Source of the DNA: Agrypnia vestita
Lineage: Eukaryota > Arthropoda > Insecta > Trichoptera > Phryganeidae
DNA length: 64,000 nt
Direction of reading: 5' to 3'
Assembly (NCBI GenBank): GCA_016648135.1
Contig: JADDOH010002579.1
Coordinates: 186,001-250,000, forward strand
A program made the translations under genes and the position numbers. Under the pieces are notes generated by a model. The model worked only from the letters and a program-made list of their open reading frames with translations. It was not told the DNA's origin and did not search any database. Shown here one piece after another: positions 32,691-44,324 of the stretch (position 1 is its first letter; each line of letters begins with the position of its first letter).

Positions 32691-33945
32691 GTGTTATTGA
32701 ATATGAGTTTTCTTTGTTTATTTATGTTGTTAAACAATCCCAGTGACATCAACAAACTATCGGCATCCGTCATATTTGTTACTACCAGATGAATATAGAT
32801 ACTTATTCCACGTTAGACAACTTCTGATGTCGAATTACGGCAAGATTAAGTTGATATTATGAAAAATAATAGAAAAATAAAATACATAGTGCATACTGTT
32901 GTATATATCATTTTAAAACATTAAAATCACTTTGTGACGCGATGTTACTGTACCGGTTATATCATAGATAGTAGCAAAAACTTTACAGGTGGGTTCCTGG
33001 CTTGATAATGAGTCGAAAATGTTCAAGCAACTATGACCTCTGCAATATCAAAGTTTATATATTTTTTTCAAATTCCTGATTTATTTTTTGCAAAAAGTTG
33101 AACCAAGATTATTGCAACTTATATCGATTATGAAAAATTCTTTCACTTTAATATAAGTCGAATAAAATGATAAAAACCTTGCAAAAATTAGAAAAAAAAT
33201 TACTAGGTTTTCATTATTTCATTTGATTTGTATTAAAACGAATAAATTTTCATAATTGATGTAAGTTACCGTAATGATTGTTCAACTTTTTTCAAAAAAT
33301 ATGTCAGAAATCTTGAAAAAAATGCAAACTTTGATATTGCATACCTGCATAACAAGGTTGCTTGAAGATTTTCGAATCATTATCAAAGCAGGAATCCACC
33401 TGTTTTTGCTACTAGCTGTGAGACACCCTATAGAGACTCCTAGGTATGCCGATATTAACTTTAACCGGATTCCTTACCTGCATCTTTTGAGAAATAATAT
33501 TTTAATTGAAAAGAAATACTATTTATAATATTTTATTTTGAGAAATAAATTTTGAGAAATAATATTTTAATTGAAAAGAAATACGATATAAATGTGCAAT
33601 TATAAATAGGGGTAATAGTAAAAATATGGATGTAAATAGGAGATAAATGTGCTTTTAAAAAAAATTTCATTGAAATTTAAATATGCTTTATTTTAGACAT
33701 TAATAATTTAGAAGCATTTAATCAGTGCGTCTATCAATTTTAAAATCTCCGCCTGACAACAAGGTCGGTTGAAGCACGTTTATCTCCATTTCGTCAAAAT
33801 TGCCGAAATATATTGTTTCTATACCCCTCATTATTATTTTTACATTCAACATTACAATTTTTAATTTTTTTTGCCTTAACCGCTTCATTTTGTAAATAGT
33901 TTCTTTTAAAAAATTGCTTATTTGATAATTTTCAATGTTAATTTG
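32691..33945. other. unassigned AT-rich sequence
   Basis: A frame at 33274-33528 has no recognised domain. Direct copies of AAATAATATTTTAATTGAAA occur near 33493 and 33554. Confidence 0.3.
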
Positions 33946-33950
33946 TTTTA

Positions 33951-33981
33951 CTCGGTAGTGTAATGGTAAGTATTCTCACGT
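33951..33981 (+). tRNA. tRNA 5'-half-like fragment (Asp-like)
   Basis: CTCGGTAGTGTAATGGTAAG followed by TATTCTCACG resembles the acceptor/D-arm half of tRNA-Asp, with box A TAGTGTAATGG. The 3' half and box B are absent, so it is a fragment or a SINE head remnant. Confidence 0.3.
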
Positions 33982-35522
33982 ATTTAATAAATTTATTATT
34001 ATTTTATTTATTTTCTGCTTTACACGCAAACATCTGTAGAGATCGAGAAAGACATTTTTATCTTGAATCTTTTCTTTTTTTCCTTTCTTGAATTAATATC
34101 AGAGGTGAAATCTAAAATTCAAAGTCGCCCATTTTGCAAATTTAGAGAGCTTCCAACGAGCCCTTCGATTCAGTAAGTTTCGATTGGTGAGCAGATTAAA
34201 GCGATAAACCCGCCGGGTGCCCACACAGCCAATCATGGGCGAGAGATATCAATGCAGTGCTGCGTAGGAGAAATCTCGATTGTTAGTATTTATGATGGCA
34301 GTGCAATGCAGATGGTGTAATGTTTAAAATACTGTCTCAGTGTCCCAGCTTCAACCTGTTTGAGAGATATTTTCGTCTAAAAAAATGTAATAACAACCTA
34401 CCAAATTCATTCACTTTAACCCGAGCTACATAGACCTGGCAATGAGAAGAGTAAACCTGAAGGCGTATTTCATGGAAGCTTGGTAGCGTTTAGGAGACAC
34501 CTGCTATCGATTTTGAGATTTTGATAGTTTTGTGGCAGCACATTTCAAATGTAAACATTGAAATTGAAATAAATCGATAATAAATAAATATTGACAAACT
34601 GAAACTGAATCGAATGATATTTTCGACAAATCCATTGAAATTTTTTACCAAACCGTGTGGATACCTTAAAAAAGACCTTAAAAATTGTTGTAAACACCTC
34701 AATGATTATAATTATAAAAACTGTTTTATTTTCTATGCTATATTAAAGTTGATCTTTATTTTTCCTTGTTATTTATATTTTTTTTGTAAAATTTCGTTAG
34801 TACTAGGTACTTTAAGGGATTTTATATTTTGAAATTTTGAGAAAAAATTTAATAAATATCATTGTAGAAAACCTGGTGTATATCAGATCACAAACAAATA
34901 AAATAAAATAAAATTTTAAAACTTCTCGAGTAACTTTGTTGATTTGTAATATTACTTTCATTTTTTTGATATGTAAGAAACTCTATTCACTCTTTATCAT
35001 ATTATCATGAGGTTCTACAAATCTAGGAGACTAACAAATAGTCTTGAGAGGACTAAAAATGTCTGAAAGAAACTCATAAGTTGAAAAATATGATAGAAAT
35101 TTCTAGAACAATAGAAAATTTATAGCGATCAGTGTGATAAGAGATAAGTAGAATTAGTGTTAATTAAATAATGGTGTTCCAGTTAAATTTGCTTACTTTG
35201 TAAAAAAATTTTTTTTTACAAATTGGTATGTATCTTTCAAATTAGTTCTTATTCTTAATTCACTATTTGTCTCCCATATTTTTGACTTTGTTAATGTCAA
35301 TACTTAAATTTTTAAATTTTAGTAGGTATATGTTGTATTCTGATGAAGGAATCCGTAGCCCCGAGATTTGTCGACAATTTATGGTTACTTATACATAATT
35401 TTTTAGTTTATAGTCGTACCGTATAAAAAATGTATTCTATATCACCGTAGAATATCACAAATTTTAAAAATTTAAGTGATTACCCTTATGAAATTGGTAT
35501 CACTACTCTGCTTTCTAATTAA
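33982..35522. other. unassigned; one decayed hammerhead-like motif
   Basis: 34140-34320 is GC-richer with two CCAAT-type motifs. At 35340 CTGATGA is followed by AGGAATCC...CCCCGAGATTTGTCGAC, a degraded hammerhead-like motif related to the one at 48092. Otherwise AT-rich. Confidence 0.3.
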
Positions 35523-36002
35523 ATATTCTTCTTCTTCTTCATCAGTCTTCTTCGTCTCTTCCTCTTCCATCTCTTTCCATTCTTCCTTGTTGTTTGCTAA
35601 TTGTAGCCATTTCTTTCTCCCCACAGCGGCTATATCATCGGCCCATCTCTTTTGAGGTCTTCCGATGCCGTTTTTATTCTCACAAAGTCTCCATTTCAGA
35701 ACTCTGGGAGGCCATCTTGTAGCATCCTGCCTTGCAACGTGTCCGATATCCACTACTCTAGTTCTGCGCCTAATTTCGTCACTTCTAATTCTATCTCTTA
35801 GGCTTACTCCAAGCATGGATCTCTCCATGGATCATTGCGTGCATTTGAGCTTTTCTACACTTTTCTTTGTAAGGGCCATAGTCTCCAATCCATACGTCAT
35901 CACTGGCAGTATGCATGATTCAAAGGCTTTTCTTTTTAGGCTAATTGGGATCTCTTTGTTGTCGAAGATACGTTTGAGTTTGCCATACGCAATTCTATAA
36001 TT
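35523..36002 (-). pseudogene. RTE-like reverse transcriptase C-terminus (fragment)
   Basis: The minus-strand frame from about 36000 reads LKRIFDNKEIPISLKRKAFE, SCILPVMTYGLETM, then after a TGA near 35834 MERSMLGVSLRDRIRSDEIR, GRPQKRWADDIA and ends in a run of Glu codons over a (GAA)n tail (35523-35545). This is the well-known C-terminal region of insect RTE-like endonuclease/reverse transcriptases. It is 5'-truncated at about 36002 and has one internal stop. Same family as 16583-16790 and 42420-43345. Confidence 0.75.
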
Positions 36003-36040
36003 TAAACACACTTCACAATGAAAAGTGTGTTTAAATTATA
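35996..36040. repeat. 18-bp hairpin at the 5' end of the RTE fragment
   Basis: Arms 35996-36013 and 36023-36040 (TATAATTTAAACACACTT and complement) are perfect with a 9-nt loop. The position coincides with the 5' truncation point of the RTE copy. Confidence 0.75.
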
Positions 36041-36836
36041 AATTAATATATATTTTTTTGTTTTTTTGCAACCCTTATGAATTATGTAACGCATTAATGT
36101 TAATATGAAGCCACGTGAGGGGAGAACTTCAAAAAGTAGATTGCATCGCGTCAGGATATTTGCGAGCGTCTCCAGAGCCTGGCAATCAAGTTTAAGCCCC
36201 ATTAAAGGCTACGAGAGGCTGTTGAGGCTGATTGAAGGTTTCGGGGAAGGGAAGAGAATGGGGTAGCACCTACCGGGTGAGGACCAAATTAGGGGAAGAA
36301 TAGATTAACAAGGGATGAGGGAGGCTCACCTGAGTGTTTCCGAAAAGGTGAATTCTACTCTGTGTGAAGAGGAGAAAATCCCTTATACAATAATATCTTT
36401 TATAATTGCTTGTTTTTAACAAGTTACCTAATTAATTTAAAGAAATAACTACACAAACTTTTAAACATCGTATTACTAAGTTTATAAAAATATCTGATTG
36501 ATTGCAGTGGTAAAACTATTTTTAAGCGTTATAACATAACACTTCACTCTCTGGGTGACATGTATCAGTTTTCTTTCAAATTTGCCTATAAAATTTCCTT
36601 CCATTTTATTTTAAAATTTTCCTACAGAGGTTCCTTTTAAATTTACTTCTAAAAAGCCTTAGACGCAAAGCTGGATAACTATTTATTTTCGATGTGAATT
36701 AACTTTTTTTTGTAACATTACAAGCCTTGGTGTTGCAATCATGCAAACATCTAAAATTCCGTGTATTACTGACTGAATGGCTATTAAATATTGGGATAAA
36801 TAAGCTGGAAGAGATGCTCAAATGAACAATATTGTA
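36041..36836. other. unassigned; GC-richer 36100-36340
   Basis: 36100-36340 is purine-rich and GC-richer than its flanks and may be single-copy. No gene recognised. Confidence 0.3.
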
Positions 36837-37115
36837 ATTGATATAAATTGACTTTGTTAAAACCACTTATTTATTGAAAAAATTCAACATGTTTCGAAGC
36901 CAATGGCTCTTCGTCAGGATAACAAAAATAATATTTAAAAATCAAAGTGTAGATCAAAATATTAAAAAGATATATATGGAAAATGATAATATAAAGTACC
37001 TAATTAACATGAAAATAAATTTAAAAGATAACTATTTGCAAAAAGGACCTGAATATTTATAATATTCAATTTTTTCAATAAATAAGTGGTTTTAACAAAG
37101 TTAATTTACATCAAT
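36837..37115. mobile_element. Penelope-type terminal palindrome
   Basis: Imperfect inverted arms of about 50 bp at 36837-36887 and 37065-37115 (TTCAATAAATAAGTGGTTTT in the right arm). A hammerhead-like motif lies just inside the left arm, and about 140 bp of AT-rich sequence separates it from the right arm. No coding. Confidence 0.6.
36884..36919 (-). ncRNA. hammerhead-like motif (family f), complete core
   Basis: Minus strand: core CTGACGA, an unpaired A, stem II GAGCC/GGCTtC (loop ATT, one bulge), then GAAACATGTT. Stem III is the palindrome ACATGT and the expected cleavage triplet is GTT. Stem I is short (TC/GA). Confidence 0.45.
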
Positions 37116-37886
37116 TATAATTATGTTACCACAAAATAAATTTGCTACATTTGAGGAAAAAGAACAATACTGTATTTACTGAACATTTACTCTATACTTT
37201 GTTCTTATATTATCAACCTTGGAATTAATTTACTTTAATTTACTTATTTACACTTTTGTTTGTTCATATATGCATATACTTTTTACTTAATTAACTTTAC
37301 TTTACTTATATTTTTATTCTTATTTACTTTATATACTTTTTACTCTAAATTACTTTACTTTATTTTTCTTTTATTCTTCTAATTACGCAACCATGAAATT
37401 AAATATTTAAATAGAGTCTCAATGAATGGAATGGCTACTTACCTCAGGACAGGTATTTTTATGTACCTAGCGAGGTAGGTAACGATAAAGGCCTGCATAC
37501 AAAAAATTGTATATTGTATTTGTAGCTATCTTATTCATAAACTCTGTAAATATTCTTAACATTAATTATGTTTTGATGCTAGCTGTTATAAAAGTTATTG
37601 AGCTAATAAACGCCGATTTATCGGCACAGAAACTGAAAAATCACAAATTCAAAAAATGTCACATTAAAGCCGACACCTACCTGCGACCCTAGTTCTGTTC
37701 ACGTCACGCCCACGAACACGAAAAGAAGGTGAATTTAATTTATGTATACTTGCAACGTAATAGGATCTCGGTGTAGATATTAATAATTCTGAACCCATCG
37801 CAAAATCAGATACCTGGGTTCCGTTTATCAATCTAACTATGCCTGAAGTGATTAATTTTATATTATTTTGTATTAAAAATTTACCA
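37116..37886. other. unassigned AT-rich sequence
   Basis: 37160-37385 is a low-complexity ACTTTA-type run such as occurs in LINE 3' UTRs here. No gene. Confidence 0.3.
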
Positions 37887-37889
37887 TTA

Positions 37890-38497
37890 GGCAGGTCGCA
37901 CTTTGGATACGAATTATTAAGTACGTATTCGTACGATTATTTTCGTATGTGGTGAACGAAATATAATATACTAGAAGGGATGAATTTGGTAAATTCTATC
38001 ATATTACGGCAGACATAAATAATGAAAAATTTCATGACTATCTATCTTATAGATTCATAAATGCTGGGGAGAATCGAAGTGCAACGAGAGTTCATAACAT
38101 CGGAGAAATATTTCAGTTTTTTGTTCGAAGTACATAATTATACCTCACCTTCATTAAACCAAATTATTTAACATACAGGTATTTTTAGTTTATTAGAGAT
38201 TCTTCGCCATGATCCGCGCTGATGGTCACGCAGTTGAATCGCTTTGGTCCCACAAACATTTGTGGTCATGTATCAAATTGATAAAATTTTCAACATCCAT
38301 CGTACGAAATCGCAAAAATTTCCGAACAAATCCGGATCGTGTCGGACGTCGCATCGATACGTGCGTACCTGCACTACTAAATCGTGTGCAGTGTGCGATG
38401 TTCAATATTACTTCGAAGGTCAGGAATGTACTTGCGTATTCGTACGTATATGTATTACTCAATTTCGTACGAAAACGCATCCAGTGTGCGGCCGGCG
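37890..38497. mobile_element. PIF/Harbinger-like MITE
   Basis: Flanked by TTA on both sides (37887-37889, 38498-38500), the 3-bp TWA target duplication of PIF/Harbinger elements. Ends share GGTCGCACTTTGGATACG versus GGCCGCACACTGGATGCG, about 16 of 22 matching over the full ends. The subterminal region is rich in TTCGTACGAA-type motifs. Open frames inside lie on both strands and show no transposase. Confidence 0.6.
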
Positions 38498-38831
38498 TTA
38501 GGAGGAGAACATTCTAGGAAAAGGGGGATCCAGATAAACTCGATGTGGAACTTGATATATTTTATTGACTTAAATATATCAATAATAATGGAATTTCACG
38601 TGACAATATTAATACGATTTAAAGATAGCTTAACTAGTTGTTACTGACGTGAATTCTAAGAGAGCGCACCAAGATAGCGCATCCTTATTTATTCCCATTC
38701 ACTCTCTCATATTTTCTGTCTTTGTCATACATCCCGACAAGTTTTCTTTCAGATATATTTTAGAAGAAATATAAATAATCTCCTAAATTATCCATAAATA
38801 ACTAGCAAATCTTGTTTTTTCCGCCTACAAA

Positions 38832-39105
38832 AGCGGTTAAAATCCAGACTGCTGCCCAGAAACACCAAGGCATTAGTGAATAAAACGCTTATAAGGCCAG
38901 TGCTCAAGTACGCATCTGAGACGTGGGTACTAAGAGGAATGAGCGAGCACTGGATGTTTTTGAAAGGAAAATTTTGAGGCGTATCTTTGGACCGGTTCTA
39001 GAAAATGGACTTTGGCACAGACGTTACAACAATGAGTTCTAAACTCTGTTTAAGGAGCTACATGTCACAAAATTTATACGGCGCTGCCAACGGCATTCTG
39101 TTTTA
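38832..39105 (+). pseudogene. non-LTR reverse transcriptase C-terminal fragment
   Basis: Readable with frameshifts: RLLPRNTKALVNKTLIRPVL, KYASETWVL, DVFERKILRRIFGPVLENG (partly reconstructed by eye across a small deletion), YNNEF and LFKELHVTKFIRRCQR. This is the TLIRPVL..ASETW...FERKILRRI block of insect RTE/CR1-type elements. Truncated at both ends. Confidence 0.6.
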
Positions 39106-41289
39106 TAATTACGTCATTTATTGGCACATTTCATACTTTGAAATTTTTATTTTTAAAATATAATTACGGTGTTTTTATTAAAAAAAACTTTCGTTTAGTA
39201 AGTAAAGCCTCAAAATACGGTAATAAATAGAAGTGTTTTAAAATCAACAAAAACGTTAAAATTTCTAGTAAATTTAAAACATTATAACTTTATTAATATT
39301 CACTATTTCTTGATTTCCTCAGTACAAAATGAAGTATAATTTATTCGTATAAAAAAAAACAAAATATGCGTATATATAAATATTCATTAAAACTTTGCGC
39401 CGCCTAGGACACTAAAAAAGATTTTTTTGGCCGCCGCCTGTCGATTAATGCTTACATTTTCTTAATTATTGTAAATAATATTCAGCCTATTACTTTTATA
39501 TAAGAACAAAGGTTCACTAAATTATAGCCCTAAAACAATTGCAGTCTAGAATAAAAATTCTGATATAAATGACTAATAAAAACCCACTTTTTCGTAAAAA
39601 AACGTCGAAATATGCATTTGCAGTGAATGTGCCTTAAAAGTGATCCTAGAGCCCGGGTTATATTAGTAATCAGTGATCCCGGATAGGATATCTGCTAAAA
39701 AGAAATATAATGTATTAGGCAATTTAGGTATTTAATTTTTTTTTGCATTTTATTTTTAAATGAATGTTTACCATTGCAAAAATATTGTGTCAAAATTTCA
39801 AGTTAATCGGAGCAAAATTGACGAAGTTATGAACATCTGTAAGATGCTCAGACTGATTTTCTATACCTGCTCGGGCATCTGATGGAAGCGCTTACCTGAT
39901 GATTAGGTACCGGATGCGCTATTGTATTGGAAGAGTTTTGAGACAAGAAGAAGCTTTAGATCTTCTTGATGAAAACTCTTTGCTTTATGGAACTGGCATC
40001 GATGACTATGTGAAAGTATAAAATAATCGTCGAGTTTTATTTTCAATTTTAAATTATGCAAATCTTTAAAGCGTTTTCCTGAAACTTGACATTTTTGATG
40101 CCCGTGTACGTCATAACTCAAAATCTACTGGACACATCGTTTTGAAATTTTGCACAGTACTTCTTTACGTAATTCATCAGGTAACGCCGTGGGCTTTTTT
40201 CTTTGTCGCAGTATTTTTCGATTGGCCGATTTTTTTTAGCGAAAAATGGTATTTTGGCTCCAAGTGCTATCAAAAATTGAAAAATCGAAAAAAGAACTTC
40301 ACGGTTCGGTGTTACCTAGAAAAACATCTTCTTTAAAAAGTGCATTTTTATTTTTTTATTTCAGATGATTTCGTGTCGAGTTATGATGTACACCGCAAAA
40401 CAACTTTTTTTCGAAGCGCCTCCGGAGATTTACTGCCACTCGCTTAAATATAAATATTTTGCAATGAAATTTTTTTACATAATAAATAAATAATGTATTA
40501 TTATATAAAAATTAAATAAATAAACTATCACTATATGTATCGTCAAAAAAAAAATCTTGAAAACATGCCTTTTTTCACCGAATTCATTTTCCTAGAAAAT
40601 TTTTTCCACGCTATCTACCCATAACAATGACCAATGGAAAATCATAAATGTACAGCGGATTCATGCTTAAAATAATTATTTTTAATTTAATCTAATGTAA
40701 TACTGGGTGCCAGTTACGATTAAAAATAACATTTTCAGTGAGACAAAAGAGTCTGCATTAGTTTCGGCATGAATACAAAAATAAATATACGAATATAATG
40801 ATGTCTGTCTCATTAATTCAGTGAAAAGAGATAAACAGCAAGTAGTGTCGGTTTCTGATGAATGCATGTTTGAGTGATGTTACATTTTCAGAATGTTATT
40901 AATGAAATACGCTCTAGAATATGAAAAATATGCTCCAGAAATACTGAAATTAATCTGAATCATCTCGGCTAATTGTACCAGAATACAAAGCTTGACTGCA
41001 GCGGAGATTGCATCTCCGTATATCCGATTATCATGCATTATTGAAGATTGTGATGCACCCGCAATTGCAAATGCTCCTATTGCTATTGAGGATTTCTCAA
41101 GACGACGCAATCATCAATGACTTCCTGCAGATTTGGCCCAGACTCAAATCGTTGAAATCTTGCTTCATCGTCATTATCGGATTGCGTCGCTGGATAAAGG
41201 CCTTTACCGAGTTTTGCTAATTCTTTCTGTTTGTAATATATATATATAGTTGGTAATATATTATATTATATATATATGATATATTTATA
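39106..41289. other. unassigned AT-rich sequence
   Basis: 39390-39440 and 39640-39690 are slightly GC-richer. 40880-41220 holds frames on both strands without a recognised domain. No element ends seen. Confidence 0.3.
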
Positions 41290-41720
41290 TATAAAGAACA
41301 ACATTCATATTTGTGAAGTTTTAATGTTTCAGAACAAAGTTCTGTGAAATTTTAAAACCAAATTAATTAATATTGATTCTAATTGTAGAAAGACATACAG
41401 AAAAATCTAATGCACGAAAAAATATAAGGCTACTACTGGGATTCGAACCCAGGTCACCTCCTTTCCGGGGCCGGTGCTCTGACCACTAAGCTATAGTAGC
41501 CCTCTATGTTTCCGTGAATATATCGACCTTATGTGTAATTCTCATTTTTAATAATTGATTAATTTTTATTTTTGTCCATAGATCAATCCACTTTTTTGAT
41601 ACGGTAGTTCAAATTATTTTGCAATGATACCGCTGGCCAGAATTAACCGATTAATTAATTTTATTTGGACATACATTTATACAACATAGATTATATATAT
41701 ATTCAAGAACACAAAACACA
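41290..41720. repeat. interspersed repeat containing tRNA-like module, copy 3
   Basis: Left block ACATTCATATTTGTGAAGTT and right block TTTCCGTGAATATATCGACC as in 28650-28990. The right part (CAATCCACTTTTTTGATACG ... CAGAATTAACC) is the inverted equivalent of 32460-32535. Confidence 0.6.
41428..41502 (-). tRNA. tRNA-like module, best-preserved copy
   Basis: Minus strand: acceptor-like GGCTACTA/TAGTAGCC (8 perfect pairs), box A TAGCTTAGTGG, D-stem GCT/AGC, T-arm CTGGG/CCCAG and perfect box B GGTTCGAATCC. The middle part (ACCGGCCCCGGAAAGGAGGT) gives only a 4-bp CACC/GGTG stem with a long loop, so it is not a normal anticodon arm. Embedded in an interspersed repeat; probably a tRNA-derived pol III module. 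Confidence 0.55.
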
Positions 41721-42419
41721 TGTTGTTTTTAATATTTGACCTACCCTCCTAATCAACAATTGCTCTGAAATTTGGCGAAGAGAAGTATTCCGGATGGCAA
41801 TACATTAATCATTCATTAATTTTACAAAATCAATTAAATTAATAAATTGATTTATAATACTGACGCGTGACTTTATCGGACACTCTATATCCCCGTAACA
41901 TCTGTCTTGTGACGCTTGAGTTTTGAGGTTAATTTTATTCTGAAAAGAAACACGTCTTTGACGCAACTCAACTCGATTGAAATATGTGACAAATACTAAA
42001 AAGGAGAACATTTTATTATATAGGTAGCCCCCGCTCATCGCGACCGCGGTGAGAGCGGTTTCGTCATTTCGTGATTTTAAACTACCGGTGTAAAAACCGG
42101 TAAAAAATCGGTTGATTCTTGAGTTCTCTTTCTTTCAGACACACGCCAGGATATTTAGAACAATGCATTGATATTCCCCGTGGGGGTAGGTAGATAGGGT
42201 AGAGCGCCACACTCTAATTTTAATGAAAATATTAATGAAAATACGTAAAAATATACATATATAAAATATATAAAAATACATTAAGAGCGAAAAAGACTAT
42301 ATTCGCTGTTTACCTTGTATCTTAAAATGAATATTCTGGCGCTTAGTGCTTTATTCATTTCCAGCGTTCAAGTGATGTTCGCCAACGTCTGTTGAACGGA
42401 TAGGGCACAGGAAAACTAA
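41721..42419. other. unassigned sequence
   Basis: No gene or element recognised. Confidence 0.3.
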
Positions 42420-43345
42420 TTTTCTTCGTCCTCTTCCTCAGCCTTTTTCCCTCCACTTCTGGATGTAGGCCACTTCCATTTTCCTCCACTCATCTCTGTT
42501 TTTCTCCCTTCGCATCCAGGTTCTTCCGGCTTGCTGGACTATATCATCAGACCGCCTTTTGGGAGGTCTTCCGACGCTTCCACTTTTCGTCCAGGGCCTC
42601 CACTGTAGGATTCGGGGTGCCCATCCTCCTGTCAAGCCATATTTCCAGCCCACTGACATTTAAATTTCGCAATACGGTCCATAATATCGGCAAATTTTGT
42701 TCGGCGTCTTAATTCTTCATTTCTGATTTTATCTCGAAGGCTCACGCCGAACATCTGCCTTTCCATGGCCCGCTGTGTACACTTTAATTTGTGTATGCTT
42801 TATGTTAGTGTTGCTGTTTCTAAGCCACTAGCTGGTCATACCCGGCGTTGCACGGGTTAAGGATTAAGTAAAAAATTATTTTGTGAGGGAAAACAAAGGT
42901 TCCCCTGTTCTCTAAAAAACAATGTTTCCATTTAATGTGAACATAAGTTATTGTAACATAATTGTAATACTTAGATATATGGTATTTTAGACTTTTTTGT
43001 AGATATTAATGTCCTCTATAAAACTGTAGTAAATCACTTTGCTCTATTGTCAAAAATTGCCGCAGCGTACGCGATATAAGGTTTTTTGGTATTTTTTCAC
43101 ACGTTGGGTTACATTAATGAAGTTTTCATACGGATCCCTAACGTTTTTGAAAATATTTTATAGCCTATGTTCATCAGAGATAATGTAGGATTCAAAATGT
43201 GAAAGAATTTTTCAAATCGGCCCAGTAGTTTCTGAGCCTATTCAATGCAAACAAACAATCAAATCTTTCCTCTTTATAATATTAGTATAGATATGTCAAC
43301 ATCGGTAGGATACATGTATGGAACATGTATTTTTTCTTATAATAT
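42420..43345 (-). pseudogene. RTE-like reverse transcriptase C-terminus, split by a Helitron
   Basis: The part upstream of the insertion (43345-43292, minus) ends TCILPMLTY; the downstream part (42827-42420) resumes GLETATLT, then RAMERQMFGVSLRDKIRNEE, GRPPKRRSDDI and ends near a GAA-rich tail. The Helitron 42828-43291 lies between the second and third base of the Tyr codon. Further damage: a stop after ATLT, a TGA in the ..NMA..QEDG block and a frameshift after it. Same family as 35523-36002. Confidence 0.8.
42828..43291 (-). mobile_element. non-autonomous Helitron, 464 bp
   Basis: Minus strand starts TCTATACTAATATTATAAAG and ends with a GC-rich hairpin (ACCCGTGCAACGCCGGGT) about 10 nt before terminal CTAG. 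It is inserted between A and T of the host with no target duplication, as Helitrons do. The interrupted RTE codon proves both ends. The second copy is 53520-53995. Confidence 0.92.
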
Positions 43346-43394
43346 ATAGAATTATTATAAGTAATTGTATGTTACCACAATTTTCAGGTCTGAA

Positions 43395-43455
43395 ATTAAT
43401 TTCGAACCCGCGACCAAATTCACCAGGCAAGTGCCTTCACCACAAGGCCAAACAA
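43395..43455 (-). tRNA. tRNA-derived SINE head
   Basis: Minus strand: box A TGGCCTTGTGG with a perfect D-stem GCCT/AGGC, and box B-like GGTTCGAAATT about 35 nt downstream. The 3' acceptor strand is absent and the sequence runs into AT-rich DNA, so this is a SINE head or tRNA remnant. Confidence 0.45.
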
Positions 43456-43923
43456 CTAGTCGATTTAAATAAAATATATTATTTCCGGCGCATAATTCCG
43501 TCGTGATATTTAAAGTGCTAATCGCTACGAGTTATTCCGCGGCCGCAGGAGGCCCGCCCATTAAAATATCATTTTCCCCTTTGACCCCGGGCCCCGCGTC
43601 CCGGCTGAAGACGGAGCAATCAGCTGCCCGGAAAATTGTTTTATTGCCCGTAAAAACGGAATATTTTAATGAAACGCGCGATTCGGAGCCAACGGCGTCT
43701 GGCGGAATTTCGGCTAAGCTTTTTCAATTCCGCGAATCACTTTGCCGACTTCAAATATTTAAGCCGCGTCACTTTTTCCAGTTAGAGCGAATCGGTTTAT
43801 TTTTAACCGTTTACGCTCGAGTTCTCCTAGATATTCGTGGTGAATAAATTAAACAAAAACGCGCTACACTTCTCAGACACTTGTATCTTACCACCCTTAT
43901 TTTTTTTTTAAATAATGTATTTT
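43456..43923. other. GC-rich island, possibly conserved non-coding
   Basis: 43500-43850 is GC-rich (GCGGCCGCAGG, CCCCGGGCCCCGCG) and open in one frame (43503-43847), but no domain or splice signals were recognised. There are no element ends. Single-copy regulatory DNA is the more likely reading. Confidence 0.3.
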
Positions 43924-44185
43924 CTTCAAGTTTGTATTTTCTGGGGTATTATGCCGTGTTGTTAGGTGTCTTTTTCTTACTTTCGGGCCGACGTTTCGGA
44001 TCCCATTGCAGGGTCCATCATCAGGGCTGATGTGTTGTCTTGAATGTTGGTGTTGTGGTTAAGTATCGGCTTGCAATACCGTGCCGAAGTCACGTCTGCC
44101 CGAAAGGTCGTAACAACACGGCATAATACTCCAGAAAATACAAACTTGAAGATTCTGAGTGGCCGTGAAAACCTAAGAACATTCT
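43924..44185. mobile_element. PLE-type terminal palindrome (family c)
   Basis: Inverted arms at 43925-43964 and 44111-44152 (left arm reads CTGGGGTATTATGCCGTGTT). The centre holds a complete family-c hammerhead-like motif on the minus strand and the block CGGCTTGCAATACCGTG shared with 4378 and 22730. The right side ends GAGTGGCCGTGAAAACC. Confidence 0.65.
43987..44027 (-). ncRNA. hammerhead-like motif (family c), complete core
   Basis: Minus strand: stem I GCC/GGC, core CTGATGA (44024-44018), an unpaired T, stem II GGACCC/GGGaTCC (one bulged A, loop TGCAAT), then GAAACGTC (43997-43990). Stem III is the 4-nt palindrome ACGT, so a dimer is needed for a stable form. This is the only family-c copy in the window that keeps both core halves and the GTC site. 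Confidence 0.55.
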
Positions 44186-44324
44186 TAATGTATTTTCTGT
44201 TTCCAATTTTTTCAGAAATTCAGTTAAATAATAAATATACTGGTTATATTCTTACATCGTATTTGGACATAATTATTGATTTAAATAACTAACGAATTTT
44301 GTATAAAATAAATTGATTTTTGTA

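Noticed and set aside
38209..38647. Several overlapping frames on both strands
   Set aside because: They lie over the CGTACG-rich end of the Harbinger-like MITE and carry no transposase motif.
43503..43847. 114-codon open frame in a GC-rich island
   Set aside because: GC-rich DNA has few stops by composition; no recognisable domain or splice context, so described as an island, not a gene.
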